Shown: positions 53,068 through 62,218, counted from the stretch's first letter. The stretch is 64,000 nucleotides of DNA from Thalassolituus oleivorans MIL-1 (GCF_000355675.1 NC_020888.1:1647001-1711000); one strand, 5' to 3'. Numbers and translations are program-made. The notes: generated by a model from the letters alone, not told the origin.

Positions 53068-54708
53068 ATGCGCAATAAAGGCATGAATTCTGCTGTTCAG
53101 TTTAATCAGTTTTTACCTAGTCCCATCCCTGTGTTGGTCGTTGATGACGATCAGTCCGTTCTTGATGTTACTCGACTAGTTCTATCTCGCTTTCGATTTG
53201 AAGGCATTCCAATATCCGTTATAGAGGCCAGCAGTGCCGCTGCAGCACGGCAAATATTAGCGGCGCGTGAAGATATCGCCGTCATTCTATTGGATGTCGT
53301 AATGGAGCAGGATGATGCTGGACTCGTACTAGTTGAACATATTCGTAAGGTTAGTAATAACCAGAGAATTCGAATTATTTTGCGTACAGGACAAGCTGGA
53401 TTTGCTCCTGAGTATCGTGTTGTCCAAAACTACGACATCAATGATTACCTTGCGAAAAGCGATTCTACGCAAGAGCGTTTATTCGTGTCTCTGACCACCG
53501 CTTTACGCGGTTATAGGGATATTTTAACCGCGGAGTATTTTGCTGGACGAGTCGTTCAAGTTGAGCAAGAACGTGAAGTAGCGGCTAAAGCATCACAAGC
53601 TAAAACTCAGTTTCTCGCCCATATGAGCCATGAGATCCGTAATCCGCTTTCAGGAATTATTGGTATTGTTGAGTTGCTCGAAGGCGATAGTGATACTGAG
53701 GCTAAAGCATCGTTACTCAAAGATCTCAGTTTTACTGTGCAGGCGTTACTTGCAGTTGTTGATGATGTATTAGATGTTGCAAAAATCGAAGCGGGCAAGC
53801 TGCAACTGCATGAAGAAGGATTCAATATTCGTGATTGGTTACAGCGCAGTATGGCGATATTTTCGGCCAATATGCAGCGTAAAGAAATAGAATTTACGCA
53901 CATTGTTGCTGACGAGGTTCCTGACCTATTGATTGGCGACGCGGCCCGTATTCAACAGATACTGATTAACTTTTTAAGTAATGCTTACAAATTCACTAAT
54001 CGTGGTGGCATGGTTAATGTCAGTGTATCTGGTTGCAAAGCTGAGGAACGGTTTCTACTGCGTATTTGCGTAGAAGACGATGGTGCAGGAATAGAGTCGA
54101 ATCGTTTAGGCGAAATTTTTAATGCCTACGAGCAAGGGAGCTCCTCGACGTCTAAAAACTATGGCGGTACTGGCCTAGGCCTAAGTTTATGCCGTAATCT
54201 TGCCGAGGTAATGCACGGCTCTGTTGGTGTTGTGAGTGAGCCCGAGCGAGGCAGTCGTTTTTGGGTGGAAATTCCTTTATCGGTTGTTAATGTTACTCCA
54301 GCTCAAGCCGCTGAGGTTGTCGATACAAAAGGTCTAACGGTTGTCGTTTGCGAAGACGACGCGACCAATCAGAAGATATTGCGGGTCATTCTAACTCGAC
54401 AAGGAATGACCCCTCATATTTTTGATAATGGTCAAGATATGCTAGATAGCGGTGCGTGGCGTGAGGCTGATGTTATTTTAATGGATTGCCATATGCCCGT
54501 GTTAGGCGGTATTGAAACCACTGAATTATTACGTGAAATGGGGTGCAGTCTTCCAATTTTAGCGTTAACTGCAGGTGTTTCTGATAGTGAGCGACAGCGT
54601 TGTTTCGATGCCGGAATGGATAGCGTGTTGGCTAAGCCTGTCGACTTCCGGCTGCTGGATGAGCGTCTAAGAGCTCACGCGCGCTTGGGGCGTAAGTTAG
54701 AACAATAA
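53068..54708 (+). CDS. Hybrid sensor kinase: REC - HisKA - HATPase - REC
   Basis: 546 residues, no membrane helix. First receiver ~20-150 (VLVVDDDQS, phospho-Asp 76 in VILLDVVME). Coiled linker ~155-178, then HisKA with His 188 in FLAHMSHEIRNPLSG and an ATPase domain (NFLSNAYKFTN, EDDGAGIE, YGGTGLGLSLCRN). Second receiver ~430-540 has acidic CEDD and Asp 473 in VILMDCHMPVLGG, Thr in LALTAGV and Lys in VLAKPVD. A cytoplasmic phosphorelay node that takes input through its own N-terminal receiver. No cognate regulator adjacent; a terminator follows at once. Confidence 0.93.
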   Translation: MRNKGMNSAVQFNQFLPSPIPVLVVDDDQSVLDVTRLVLSRFRFEGIPISVIEASSAAAARQILAAREDIAVILLDVVMEQDDAGLVLVEHIRKVSNNQRIRIILRTGQAGFAPEYRVVQNYDINDYLAKSDSTQERLFVSLTTALRGYRDILTAEYFAGRVVQVEQEREVAAKASQAKTQFLAHMSHEIRNPLSGIIGIVELLEGDSDTEAKASLLKDLSFTVQALLAVVDDVLDVAKIEAGKLQLHEEGFNIRDWLQRSMAIFSANMQRKEIEFTHIVADEVPDLLIGDAARIQQILINFLSNAYKFTNRGGMVNVSVSGCKAEERFLLRICVEDDGAGIESNRLGEIFNAYEQGSSSTSKNYGGTGLGLSLCRNLAEVMHGSVGVVSEPERGSRFWVEIPLSVVNVTPAQAAEVVDTKGLTVVVCEDDATNQKILRVILTRQGMTPHIFDNGQDMLDSGAWREADVILMDCHMPVLGGIETTELLREMGCSLPILALTAGVSDSERQRCFDAGMDSVLAKPVDFRLLDERLRAHARLGRKLEQ

Positions 54709-54733
54709 AAAAGCGCTCAGTGAGCGCTTTTTT
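54707..54733. terminator. Bidirectional terminator after the hybrid kinase
   Basis: AAAAAAGCGCTCA and TGAGCGCTTTTTT form a 13-bp stem separated by one G; T-runs flank it on both strands. It starts at the kinase stop codon and is 21 bp from the end of the convergent Lon-like gene. Confidence 0.88.
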
Positions 54734-54753
54734 ATTGTTAGTGCTTTCTGGTT

Positions 54754-57144
54754 TTAATCGTTATCCGATTTTTTATCACTCATTTTGGCAATGGCTTCAA
54801 GGCGTCCAATGATTTCACCATTGACCGTACCTTGCGGGAATCCACCATCTTTATTTACTTCTCCAGCCTCACGATGCATTAATATTTCAATGGCTTGATC
54901 AACATGTTTAACGCAGTGAATTGCAAATTTTCCTGCTTCAACAGCAGCAACCACTTCGTCGTTAAGAATCAAATTTCTGCGATTAGAATAAGGGATAATA
55001 ACGCCCTGTTTACCAGTCAATCCGCGCGCTGAACACAAGCGGAAGAAACCTTCAATTTTTTCGTTTACACCGCCAATGGCTTGAACTTCCCCGTATTGGT
55101 TAACTGAGCCTGTGATGGCGAAGCTTTGGTCAATTGGCGTTTGGATCAAGGCTGAAATCAAACACACTAATTCACCCAGAGAGGCGCTGTCGCCATCAAT
55201 ATAGCCGTAGGATTGCTCCATAGCGATATGAGCCGATATGGCCAGAGGAAATTTTTGCGCATAGCGATTACCTAAAAAGCCGCTGAGAATCATCACGCCT
55301 TTGGAGTGAATCGCTTGGCCGAGGGATACCTCGCGTTCAATATCGACAACGCCTTTGCTGCCTGGGTACACGGTACAAGTGATGCGGGCTGGCGAACCAA
55401 AGCTGGTATCACCAAGAGACATTACGGTAAGACCATTTATTTTACCGATGGCTTCGCCGCTGGTTTCTAATAGAACGGTTCCGTCGAGCATTTGCTCAAA
55501 AAGTTTGTCGTATACGCGCCCTGTACGTTCTTGTTTTGCGGCGAGTGCGCGGTCAATATGAATCGGTTGGATTAATTCATCTTTAGCCATTAGGCGAATA
55601 AAATTCGCTTCAGCCAATAAATCAAACTGTTCACCAACACGCGCGCTTAATACGTCTTGTTGCTCTGCTAAGCGGGCACTGTAACGCACCATGCGTACCA
55701 CTGCGGCACGATCTAAATCGCTATAACCTTGTTCTTCGACGCGGCTTTTTAACAGTTGCGAATAAGCCACTAAATGATCTTCAGTTAGTGTGATGTCGTT
55801 ATCGAAATCGACGACAGCACGAAACAAGCGCTTAAAGTCTTCGTCGTATTCCTGAAGTAGGTAATAGATATTGCGCGAGCCAATTAACACCAGTTTAAAT
55901 TCGAGAGGAATAACCGCAGGTAGTAGTGAGGTTGTATTTAAAATGCCCATTTCAGAATAGGGCGAGTCCATTTTTAGCTCGTGTGATTGCAGTGCTCGTT
56001 TTAGTGCTTCCCATACTAACGGTTCGCCTAATACTTTATCGGCATCAAGCATTAAATAACCGCCATTCGCCTTATGTAAGGCACCGGGACAAACACGTTG
56101 GTAGTTGGTGACCAGCGCGCCTTGTTCACTGGCATATTCAATGCGACCAAACAAATTGGCGTAGCTTGGGTGCGGCTCATAAATAACAGGAGCGCCGCTA
56201 TCTGGGTTGTGATGTGTTGCAATGTTCGGTAATAGGGATTCTTCTAAGCTGCTGCGCTTTGCGTATTCTTCACGCAAATCCATAATGCGCTCTTCGACTA
56301 ATTCCTCCAATACTAAGCTTGGTAGGTATTCTTCCATTTCATTGAGATACTCCATCACAGGTTCGTGGCTAGCAAAATCTTTACGGATATGAGCCAACAG
56401 GGGAGTAATCGCATCGCGAATGGTTTCTTGGTTTAAACTGCGTAATTCATTACTGCTTTCGCGTTTCCATTGCGGTAATTCCGACAATTGATCGCTGAGC
56501 ATTTGCTCTAATTCGGCAATATCATTATGGAAGGTTTCGCGCTCTTCTTCGCTGAGTTGTGCAAATTCGGTTTCATCCAGAGCCTTGCCTTCGCGCATTG
56601 GTGTAAAGCTAATAGCATTGGAATCTCGATAAACCGCAACTCCCCGTTTATGTGCTTCACGTTCGACAGATTCGATGGCTTTGTCGTAACGACGATTAAA
56701 TACGTAGTCAATTGCTGATTTTTTTTGTTGATAGGCAGGGTGTTCTAGCGCAGCCGGAAATGTGGCTAGTAATTGATCAATTAATTCATTGATCAGTTTG
56801 CGAAATTCGCTCGCTTCATTCGGTAATAACGCCAGTGCTCTTGGTTCGCGCGGATTTTTAAAGTTGTTCATGTAACACCAGATATCCGGTGTCGGCTGAC
56901 GCTTGGCTTCGCTCTTTAAATAATCGCGGACATAGGATGAACGGCCTGTGCCCGTGTCGCCCATGACGAAAATATTATAGCCAGGTCGTTGCATGGCAAC
57001 GCCGAATTGAATGGCGTTAACAGCTCGATCTTGGCCGAGTACCCCATGAAAGGTTTCTAGATTGGCGGTTGTTTCGAAGTTAAGTGCGTTGATGTCGATG
57101 TGTTGGGTAACTTGTGCGGCAGTTAATTGCGTATTTTTTGTCAT
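54754..57144 (-). CDS. Lon-related ATP-dependent protease (YcbZ/LonB-type)
   Basis: 796 residues. N-terminal AAA-like region with P-loop GDTGTGRSSY (~62-71; Arg 68 replaces the usual Lys), a long helical insert (~110-330), then GALHKANGGYLMLDADKVL (Walker B-type region) and the Lon peptidase domain with Ser 653 in DGDSASLGELV and Lys 696 in GGVNEKIEG, 43 residues apart as in E. coli Lon. No N-terminal LAN domain. Members degrade unfolded or specific proteins; the substrate is unknown here. Monocistronic. Confidence 0.9.
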   Translation of the reverse strand: MTKNTQLTAAQVTQHIDINALNFETTANLETFHGVLGQDRAVNAIQFGVAMQRPGYNIFVMGDTGTGRSSYVRDYLKSEAKRQPTPDIWCYMNNFKNPREPRALALLPNEASEFRKLINELIDQLLATFPAALEHPAYQQKKSAIDYVFNRRYDKAIESVEREAHKRGVAVYRDSNAISFTPMREGKALDETEFAQLSEEERETFHNDIAELEQMLSDQLSELPQWKRESSNELRSLNQETIRDAITPLLAHIRKDFASHEPVMEYLNEMEEYLPSLVLEELVEERIMDLREEYAKRSSLEESLLPNIATHHNPDSGAPVIYEPHPSYANLFGRIEYASEQGALVTNYQRVCPGALHKANGGYLMLDADKVLGEPLVWEALKRALQSHELKMDSPYSEMGILNTTSLLPAVIPLEFKLVLIGSRNIYYLLQEYDEDFKRLFRAVVDFDNDITLTEDHLVAYSQLLKSRVEEQGYSDLDRAAVVRMVRYSARLAEQQDVLSARVGEQFDLLAEANFIRLMAKDELIQPIHIDRALAAKQERTGRVYDKLFEQMLDGTVLLETSGEAIGKINGLTVMSLGDTSFGSPARITCTVYPGSKGVVDIEREVSLGQAIHSKGVMILSGFLGNRYAQKFPLAISAHIAMEQSYGYIDGDSASLGELVCLISALIQTPIDQSFAITGSVNQYGEVQAIGGVNEKIEGFFRLCSARGLTGKQGVIIPYSNRRNLILNDEVVAAVEAGKFAIHCVKHVDQAIEILMHREAGEVNKDGGFPQGTVNGEIIGRLEAIAKMSDKKSDND

Positions 57145-57282
57145 GTATTTGCTGATTCTTTTGAAACTATGCCTTAACAGTATTGCGCCGATTTGTAATT
57201 GGCAAGACTAAACCTGTCACTTAGCGTTGCTTTTCATTTCTTGCTGGCGATAATTGCCGCGTTTTTGCTAAGAGGAGTGCGG

Positions 57283-57552
57283 ATGTCTATTCAACCTGAA
57301 GACAGAACCACCATGGATCTGTTTTCGCCTAGCCGACCAGGCAGGCCTAGAAGTAACCCGTACGATAGGGTGCAGCAGTCGCGGTATAACAAGCGCTCGC
57401 AGCGTATGCGTGATAAGCAATCTGGCTTTCACCGCTTAGAAGTGAAATTGCAGGCTGATGTTGTTGCCAGAGTTGACGAAGCCGCAGAAGAGCTTGGGCT
57501 TGCACGAGCGGATATTATCAATGAAGCGCTGCGCCAATGGCTGCACATGTAA
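57283..57552 (+). CDS. YbfE-like ribbon-helix-helix protein
   Basis: 89 residues from ATG 57283, where AGAGGAG lies 6-7 bp upstream; a longer reading from 57199 would add an unrelated hydrophobic leader. EDRTTMDLFSPSRPGRPRSNPYDRVQQSRYNKRSQRMRDK is close to E. coli YbfE, and the C-terminal FHRLEVKLQADVVARVDEAAEELGLARADIINEAL is a ribbon-helix-helix. YbfE is LexA-regulated in E. coli; I see no CTGT-N8-ACAG box in the upstream 140 bp here. Confidence 0.8.
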   Translation: MSIQPEDRTTMDLFSPSRPGRPRSNPYDRVQQSRYNKRSQRMRDKQSGFHRLEVKLQADVVARVDEAAEELGLARADIINEALRQWLHM

Positions 57553-57583
57553 CTAATTTGCTGTTATAGGCTTTCATAACTAC

Positions 57584-57612
57584 TTGATTTCAATGTGAGT
57601 TTTGGATACTGT
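57584..57612 (+). promoter_or_regulatory. Candidate promoter for the SRP RNA gene
   Basis: TTGATT (57584-57589) and TACTGT (57607-57612) are 17 bp apart, about 30-35 bp upstream of the SRP RNA start. Transcription would begin near 57620, at the palindrome. Confidence 0.4.
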
Positions 57613-57620
57613 ACCGGCCT

Positions 57621-57636
57621 CTTGAGCTAGCTCAAG
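57621..57636. repeat. 16-bp perfect palindrome before the SRP RNA
   Basis: CTTGAGCTAGCTCAAG reads identically on both strands, 8 bp upstream of the mature SRP RNA. It could be an operator or the 5' hairpin of a precursor RNA. Confidence 0.6.
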
Positions 57637-57643
57637 ACGTTAT

Positions 57644-57757
<114 letters not shown>

Positions 57758-57831
57758 CAAATTCCCCTGACTTTCCCTGCTCTACAAGGTATTATGCGAC
57801 CTATCGGTCAACCTTGGGTTTTAAAATTTCA

Positions 57832-59856
57832 ATGAGTTATCAGGTACTTGCGCGTAAATGGCGACCACGTTTCTTTGACGAAATGGTGGGTCAAGAGCAC
57901 GTGCTAAGAGCACTCATCAATGCCTTAAACGAAGGCCGCCTACACCATGCCTATCTATTTACAGGCACCCGTGGTGTTGGCAAAACTACCATTGCTCGAA
58001 TTCTTGCTAAATGTCTGAACTGCGAAGAAGGCGTTAGTGCCCGACCTTGCGGTGTTTGCGGTTCTTGTAAAGAAATTGCAGAAGGCCGATTTGTCGATCT
58101 TATAGAAGTGGATGCTGCTTCTCGCACCCGCGTTGAAGACACTCGCGAACTGCTTGATAACGTTCAGTACGCACCAACCCGTGGTCGCTTTAAGGTCTAC
58201 CTGATCGACGAAGTGCACATGCTTTCTTCGCACAGTTTTAATGCTTTGCTGAAAACTCTAGAAGAGCCACCAGCGCACGTTAAATTTTTGTTAGCAACTA
58301 CAGATCCGCAAAAATTGCCGGTGACTATTCTGTCGCGTTGTTTACAGTTCAGCCTCAAAAATATGACACCTGAGCGGATAGTTGAATATCTCGCACGGGT
58401 GCTAGACGCAGAGAAGTTTCAATACGAAGAACCTGCTCTGTGGTCGCTAGGACGTGCCGCTCAGGGCAGTATGCGCGATGCCTTAAGCCTAACCGATCAA
58501 GCTATTGCCTATGGCGAGGGTATTGTTGGCGAAGAGCAGGTCAACGCTATGTTAGGCACCATGGATCGCGGTCGTCTGTTTAAGATGGCGGAGGTTATGG
58601 CAAAAGCGAACGCTGCTGAGGTTATGAGTGAAGTGGCCGCAATGGCGGAACACGGACCTGATTTCGATGAAGTGTTGCAGGGGTTGTTGCATATTTGGCA
58701 CCGTGCCGCTTTAGCGCAAGTGGTGCCAGATGCTATCGAGAACTCACAAGGTGATCGTGATGCTATATTGAAGCTTGGTATGGCTATGCAGCCAGAAGAT
58801 TTACAGCTGTATTATCAGATTGCCCTCCAGGGTCGAAAAGATTTAGCCATGGCACCAGAGCCGCGCCAAGGTTTTGAGATGGTATTGCTGCGCATGCTGG
58901 CTTTCCGGCCTGCGCCAGATGTGGTTCCAGAACTCGATTTAGTCAGTGCCCTACAAGTGGCAACTGAAAAAAAAAAGACCCTAACGTCACAGCCTGATGT
59001 ACTCAGTGCAGCTGGTACGGCTAACGAAGCTGAGACTATTCCTGTAGCAGCCGACACCGTTAGTCGATTAGAGCCCTCCGTACCAATTGTGTCTGAAGCA
59101 GCAACGGTCGTTGTGGAAGAGGCAGTGCAGGTAGAACAACCTGTGAGTGTTGAGTCTGATGCGATTCCCCCTCTGGCAAATTCATCCGACCGTTTTGATG
59201 ATGTGCCAGCATTTTCTAGCGAGCCTGCATCTAACGTTTCAGCTAATAGCCTTGATGGCGTCACACCCGAAGACAGCATAGGTGTGCCTTGGGATAATCC
59301 ATCGCAAGAAGCGGGGTCAGAAAATAAACCAATTGCGCGCGGTATGGCGACCTCGTTGATGGATACGCCTGCCACTTCTGTCGCCTCGGCTATACCGGTA
59401 GCGGAGCAGCGCGGTACAATGGTTGCAACTGATACGGTATCTGTCGACACGGTTGAGCAAAGCGAACTGCCCGAATTACAGCCGCATACGTGGTGGCAAT
59501 GGGTCGACCGTCTCAAGCTTGCGGGATTACCGATGGCAATCGCACGCAACAGTGCTTTAGTACAAATTGCTGACGGCGTGCTGCGTTTTGATGTCGATCC
59601 GGCGCAAGGGGCATTATTTAATGAATCTCAGCGCCTACGAATCCAAGATGCACTCAGTGCATTGATTGCTGATGTGCGTATTGAGATGGAGTTGGTTTCA
59701 CCGCGAGGCGAGACTCCAGAGCAAAGACGTCAGCGCCTGCATGCTGAATCATTTTATGCGGCGAAGCAGGCGATTGAATCCGACCCTGTGGTCAATCATA
59801 TTTTGTCGGAAATGGGTGGTGCAGTTGTTGAAGAAACCATCCGTCCGGTTAGTTAA
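57832..59856 (+). CDS. dnaX: DNA polymerase III tau/gamma subunit DnaX
   Basis: 674 residues (tau) from ATG 57832, MSYQVLARKWRPRFFDEMVGQ being the conserved start. Clamp-loader ATPase: Walker A FTGTRGVGKTTIAR, zinc module CLNCEEGVSARPCGVCGSC, Walker B VYLIDEVHML, sensor LLATTDPQKLP. After ~380 comes a Ser/Val/Glu-rich linker and then the tau C-terminal domain that binds the polymerase (ends ~674). An A10 run at the end of the clamp-loader part suggests a shorter gamma form of ~388 residues. Followed by ybaB and recR, the usual order. Confidence 0.95.
   Translation: MSYQVLARKWRPRFFDEMVGQEHVLRALINALNEGRLHHAYLFTGTRGVGKTTIARILAKCLNCEEGVSARPCGVCGSCKEIAEGRFVDLIEVDAASRTRVEDTRELLDNVQYAPTRGRFKVYLIDEVHMLSSHSFNALLKTLEEPPAHVKFLLATTDPQKLPVTILSRCLQFSLKNMTPERIVEYLARVLDAEKFQYEEPALWSLGRAAQGSMRDALSLTDQAIAYGEGIVGEEQVNAMLGTMDRGRLFKMAEVMAKANAAEVMSEVAAMAEHGPDFDEVLQGLLHIWHRAALAQVVPDAIENSQGDRDAILKLGMAMQPEDLQLYYQIALQGRKDLAMAPEPRQGFEMVLLRMLAFRPAPDVVPELDLVSALQVATEKKKTLTSQPDVLSAAGTANEAETIPVAADTVSRLEPSVPIVSEAATVVVEEAVQVEQPVSVESDAIPPLANSSDRFDDVPAFSSEPASNVSANSLDGVTPEDSIGVPWDNPSQEAGSENKPIARGMATSLMDTPATSVASAIPVAEQRGTMVATDTVSVDTVEQSELPELQPHTWWQWVDRLKLAGLPMAIARNSALVQIADGVLRFDVDPAQGALFNESQRLRIQDALSALIADVRIEMELVSPRGETPEQRRQRLHAESFYAAKQAIESDPVVNHILSEMGGAVVEETIRPVS
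58967..58977 (+). promoter_or_regulatory. Putative programmed frameshift site in dnaX
   Basis: Ten A residues then G. In the dnaX frame the codons AAA AAA AAG give the heptamer A-AAA-AAG, the E. coli dnaX slippery sequence. A -1 shift would add DPNVTA and stop at TGA (58995-58997), giving a ~388-residue gamma protein. No strong downstream hairpin was identified, so transcriptional slippage is also possible. Confidence 0.7.
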
Positions 59857-59880
59857 TTAATCGATTGTTAGGAGAATTGT

Positions 59881-60207
59881 ATGATTAAAGGTGGAATGGG
59901 CAACCTAATGAAGCAAGCCCAAAAGATGCAAGAGCAGATGCAAAAAGCTCAAGCAGAATTGGCCGAAGCCGAAGTTACCGGTGAGTCTGGTGCCGGCTTA
60001 GTGAAAGTGACAATGAATGGTCGCCATGATGTTAAGCGCGTTGAGTTAGACGACTCCATCATGAGTGAAGATAAAGAGCTGTTAGAAGATTTACTAGCTG
60101 CTGCTGTCAATGCTGCAGTACGTAAAATAGAACAAAACAATCAAGAGCAGATGTCGAAGATGACTGCTGGAATGGGTCTACCGCCAGGTATGAAGCTGCC
60201 ATTCTAA
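59881..60207 (+). CDS. ybaB: YbaB/EbfC nucleoid-associated protein
   Basis: 108 residues: [29 protein letters not shown] followed by [23 protein letters not shown] and a Met-rich tail ([16 protein letters not shown]). Binds DNA as a small dimer and coats the nucleoid. Lies 24 bp after dnaX with GGAG 8 bp upstream, in the conserved dnaX-ybaB-recR order. Confidence 0.95.
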   Translation: MIKGGMGNLMKQAQKMQEQMQKAQAELAEAEVTGESGAGLVKVTMNGRHDVKRVELDDSIMSEDKELLEDLLAAAVNAAVRKIEQNNQEQMSKMTAGMGLPPGMKLPF

Positions 60208-60229
60208 GATCAGAGCCGACGCGTTATTT

Positions 60230-60772
60230 ATGAAGTTGCCAGCGGAATACAAAGCTCTAGTCAGCGCCTTCGATTCTCTTCCGGGAATTGGCGAACGAGC
60301 GGCAGGCAGAATGGCGCGCTGGGCTTTAAACCGAGCCGGTGGTGATGAGCTTGCGCAGGCTTTGCAGTCGGCATTGCTGAGCATCCGCCCTTGCGAACGT
60401 TGCCAGATATACATATCCGAAGATCATTGTTCGGTGTGTGATGATCTCGCGCGGGGGCATGAATGGCTGGCGGTTGTTGCTGAGTTGGAGCAGGCGCAAA
60501 TACTTTGTGATCTGGGTTATTCGGGACAATTATTTGTTTTGCACGGCGTGCTATCGCCTGTCGCTGGTGTTGGGCCTTCGCAACTACCGTTGGCTGCCTT
60601 GCAACAGCGCGTAAGTAGCATAAAACCGAACACAGTATATTTGCTGTTAACCGGCTCTGTTGAAGGAGATGTTACCGCACAATATCTACAGCGTTTTTTA
60701 TTGGATTCTCATACGTTAATGCAGTCGTTTAGCGATTTCATAGCGCAACCGATGATTGGAGGGGCTAAATGA
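60230..60772 (+). CDS. recR: Recombination mediator RecR, short C terminus
   Basis: 180 residues, versus about 200 in most bacteria. N-terminal HhH region (SLPGIGERAAGRMARWAL), zinc site Cys 55, 58, 67, 70 (CERCQIYISEDHCSVC) and Toprim region HGVLSPVAGVGPSQLPL are intact. The final segment is abnormal: the usual R-I-A-x-G-x-P-x-GGELE-Y-x-D tail is reduced to IAQPMIGGAK. RecR with RecO loads RecA at gaps. The stop overlaps the rnd start by 4 bp. Confidence 0.9.
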   Translation: MKLPAEYKALVSAFDSLPGIGERAAGRMARWALNRAGGDELAQALQSALLSIRPCERCQIYISEDHCSVCDDLARGHEWLAVVAELEQAQILCDLGYSGQLFVLHGVLSPVAGVGPSQLPLAALQQRVSSIKPNTVYLLLTGSVEGDVTAQYLQRFLLDSHTLMQSFSDFIAQPMIGGAK

Positions 60773-61941
60773 GCCGCCTTGATATACCGGAGCCACTGTG
60801 GATTGCAGATCACGACGCTCTGACTGATGCCTGTCGACAATGGCTGACAGAAGACTACCTAGCCGTTGATACCGAATTTGTAAGAACGACGACGTTTTAT
60901 CCGCAAGCAGGTTTAATTCAAATAGCGGGAGAGAAGGGTTGTTACCTTATTGACCCTTTATTGATCAAGGATTGGACCCCGTTTGTTGAGGTATTGCAGG
61001 CGCCTACTGTACTGAAAGTATTTCACGCGTGCGCCGAAGATTTAGAAGTTTGTCGACGTTTGACCGGCGTTATTCCGCGCCCATTGGCGGACAGTCAACT
61101 AGGCATAGCACTAGCGGGGCATGGGGGCTCTATGGGCTTCCAGCGCGCAGTGATGGCGTTGCTAGAGATTGATCTACCCAAAGAAGAAACGCGCTCCAAC
61201 TGGTTGCATCGTCCTCTGCGTCCAGAGCAAGTAGATTATGCGGTGGCAGATGTTCATTACTTGTATCAGTTGTACCCTGTATTGCGTCAGCAGTTGCGAG
61301 ATCTCGGGCGAGAAGAGTGGCTAGCGGAAGATTGTACGCGTTTACTCGACGCATCTGATCAGATTGATGATTCGTATCTAGCCTTGTATCGCAAGGTTAA
61401 GTTGGCTTGGAAGTTGCGCCCGCAAGAGCAATATATATTGCAGCAACTGACTGTATGGCGCGAACAAGAAGCACGTAATCGTGATGTTCCACGAAATAAG
61501 GTTGTCGATGATAATTCACTGTGGAATATCGCGCGTTTTAAGGCTAAAAATCGCGATCAATTGGTGAAGGCAGGTGTTAAGCCGCCGATCGTTCGTGACG
61601 CTGGCAATATTTTGTTGAAAATTGTCGAAACGGCGATGACCAAAGATGAGGCCTTTTGGCCAGAGCAGCTTGATCGTCCCTTATCTCCGATCGCCGCGCA
61701 ATCGATGAAAGATCTAAAAGATGCCGTGACGCTCACGGCCGAGCAGCTCAATATACCAACTGAGCTGTTGGCTAATAAACGCGCACTTGAATTTGTAGTG
61801 CGCTCTGGGTATCACGACGGTCAATACCAGCTTCCCGAAGTGCTAAGTGGGTGGCGTAAGGATGTAATTGGCCAAACTTTATTGTTAATGATGACGCAGG
61901 GTGTAGCTGCGAGCAAAGTGGAAAAAAGCAATCATGAGTAA
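60769..61941 (+). CDS. rnd: Ribonuclease D
   Basis: 390 residues. DEDDy exonuclease residues are in place: Asp 34 and Glu 36 (AVDTEFVRT), Asp 91 (FHACAEDLEV), Tyr 157 and Asp 161 (VDYAVADVHYL). An HRDC domain follows (~210-290; LTVWREQEARNRDVPRNKVVDDNSL) with a second, weaker one near 300-370. Processes the 3' ends of tRNA and other stable RNAs. Overlaps recR by 4 bp and ycgL by 8 bp, so probably coupled. Confidence 0.94.
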   Translation: MSRLDIPEPLWIADHDALTDACRQWLTEDYLAVDTEFVRTTTFYPQAGLIQIAGEKGCYLIDPLLIKDWTPFVEVLQAPTVLKVFHACAEDLEVCRRLTGVIPRPLADSQLGIALAGHGGSMGFQRAVMALLEIDLPKEETRSNWLHRPLRPEQVDYAVADVHYLYQLYPVLRQQLRDLGREEWLAEDCTRLLDASDQIDDSYLALYRKVKLAWKLRPQEQYILQQLTVWREQEARNRDVPRNKVVDDNSLWNIARFKAKNRDQLVKAGVKPPIVRDAGNILLKIVETAMTKDEAFWPEQLDRPLSPIAAQSMKDLKDAVTLTAEQLNIPTELLANKRALEFVVRSGYHDGQYQLPEVLSGWRKDVIGQTLLLMMTQGVAASKVEKSNHE

Positions 61942-62218
61942 AATTTTGTGCGACGTCTTCAAGACAAAAAAGAAAGACGAAATGTATCTATACGTCACGC
62001 GTAAAGATGCATTTACTCGCGTACCTGAAGGGTTAATGACCATGTTTGGCAAGCCAGAGTTAGCAATGACCATGATCTTAACTCCAGAAAAATCGCTTGG
62101 CCGAGCGGATACAGAAAAAGTGTTAGCAGCGCTCGAAGAAAAGGGGTACTACTTGCAAATGCCACCGGCAAAAGAACCTTACATGCTCGATCTATTTTGC
62201 AAAATTGATAAAGAATGA
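61934..62218 (+). CDS. ycgL: YcgL-domain protein
   Basis: 94 residues: CDVFKTKKKDEMYLYVTRKDAFTRVPEGLMTMFGKPELAMTMIL and LEEKGYYLQMPPAKEPYMLDLF are the YcgL pattern. A small cytoplasmic protein of unknown biochemical function, widely linked with rnd and ycgN. Overlaps rnd by 8 bp and ycgN by 4 bp. Confidence 0.92.
   Translation: MSKILCDVFKTKKKDEMYLYVTRKDAFTRVPEGLMTMFGKPELAMTMILTPEKSLGRADTEKVLAALEEKGYYLQMPPAKEPYMLDLFCKIDKE

Noticed and set aside
58815-59549. 244-codon minus-strand ORF
   Set aside because: Lies wholly within dnaX and has low-complexity Ser/Thr sequence with no ribosome site; an antisense shadow.
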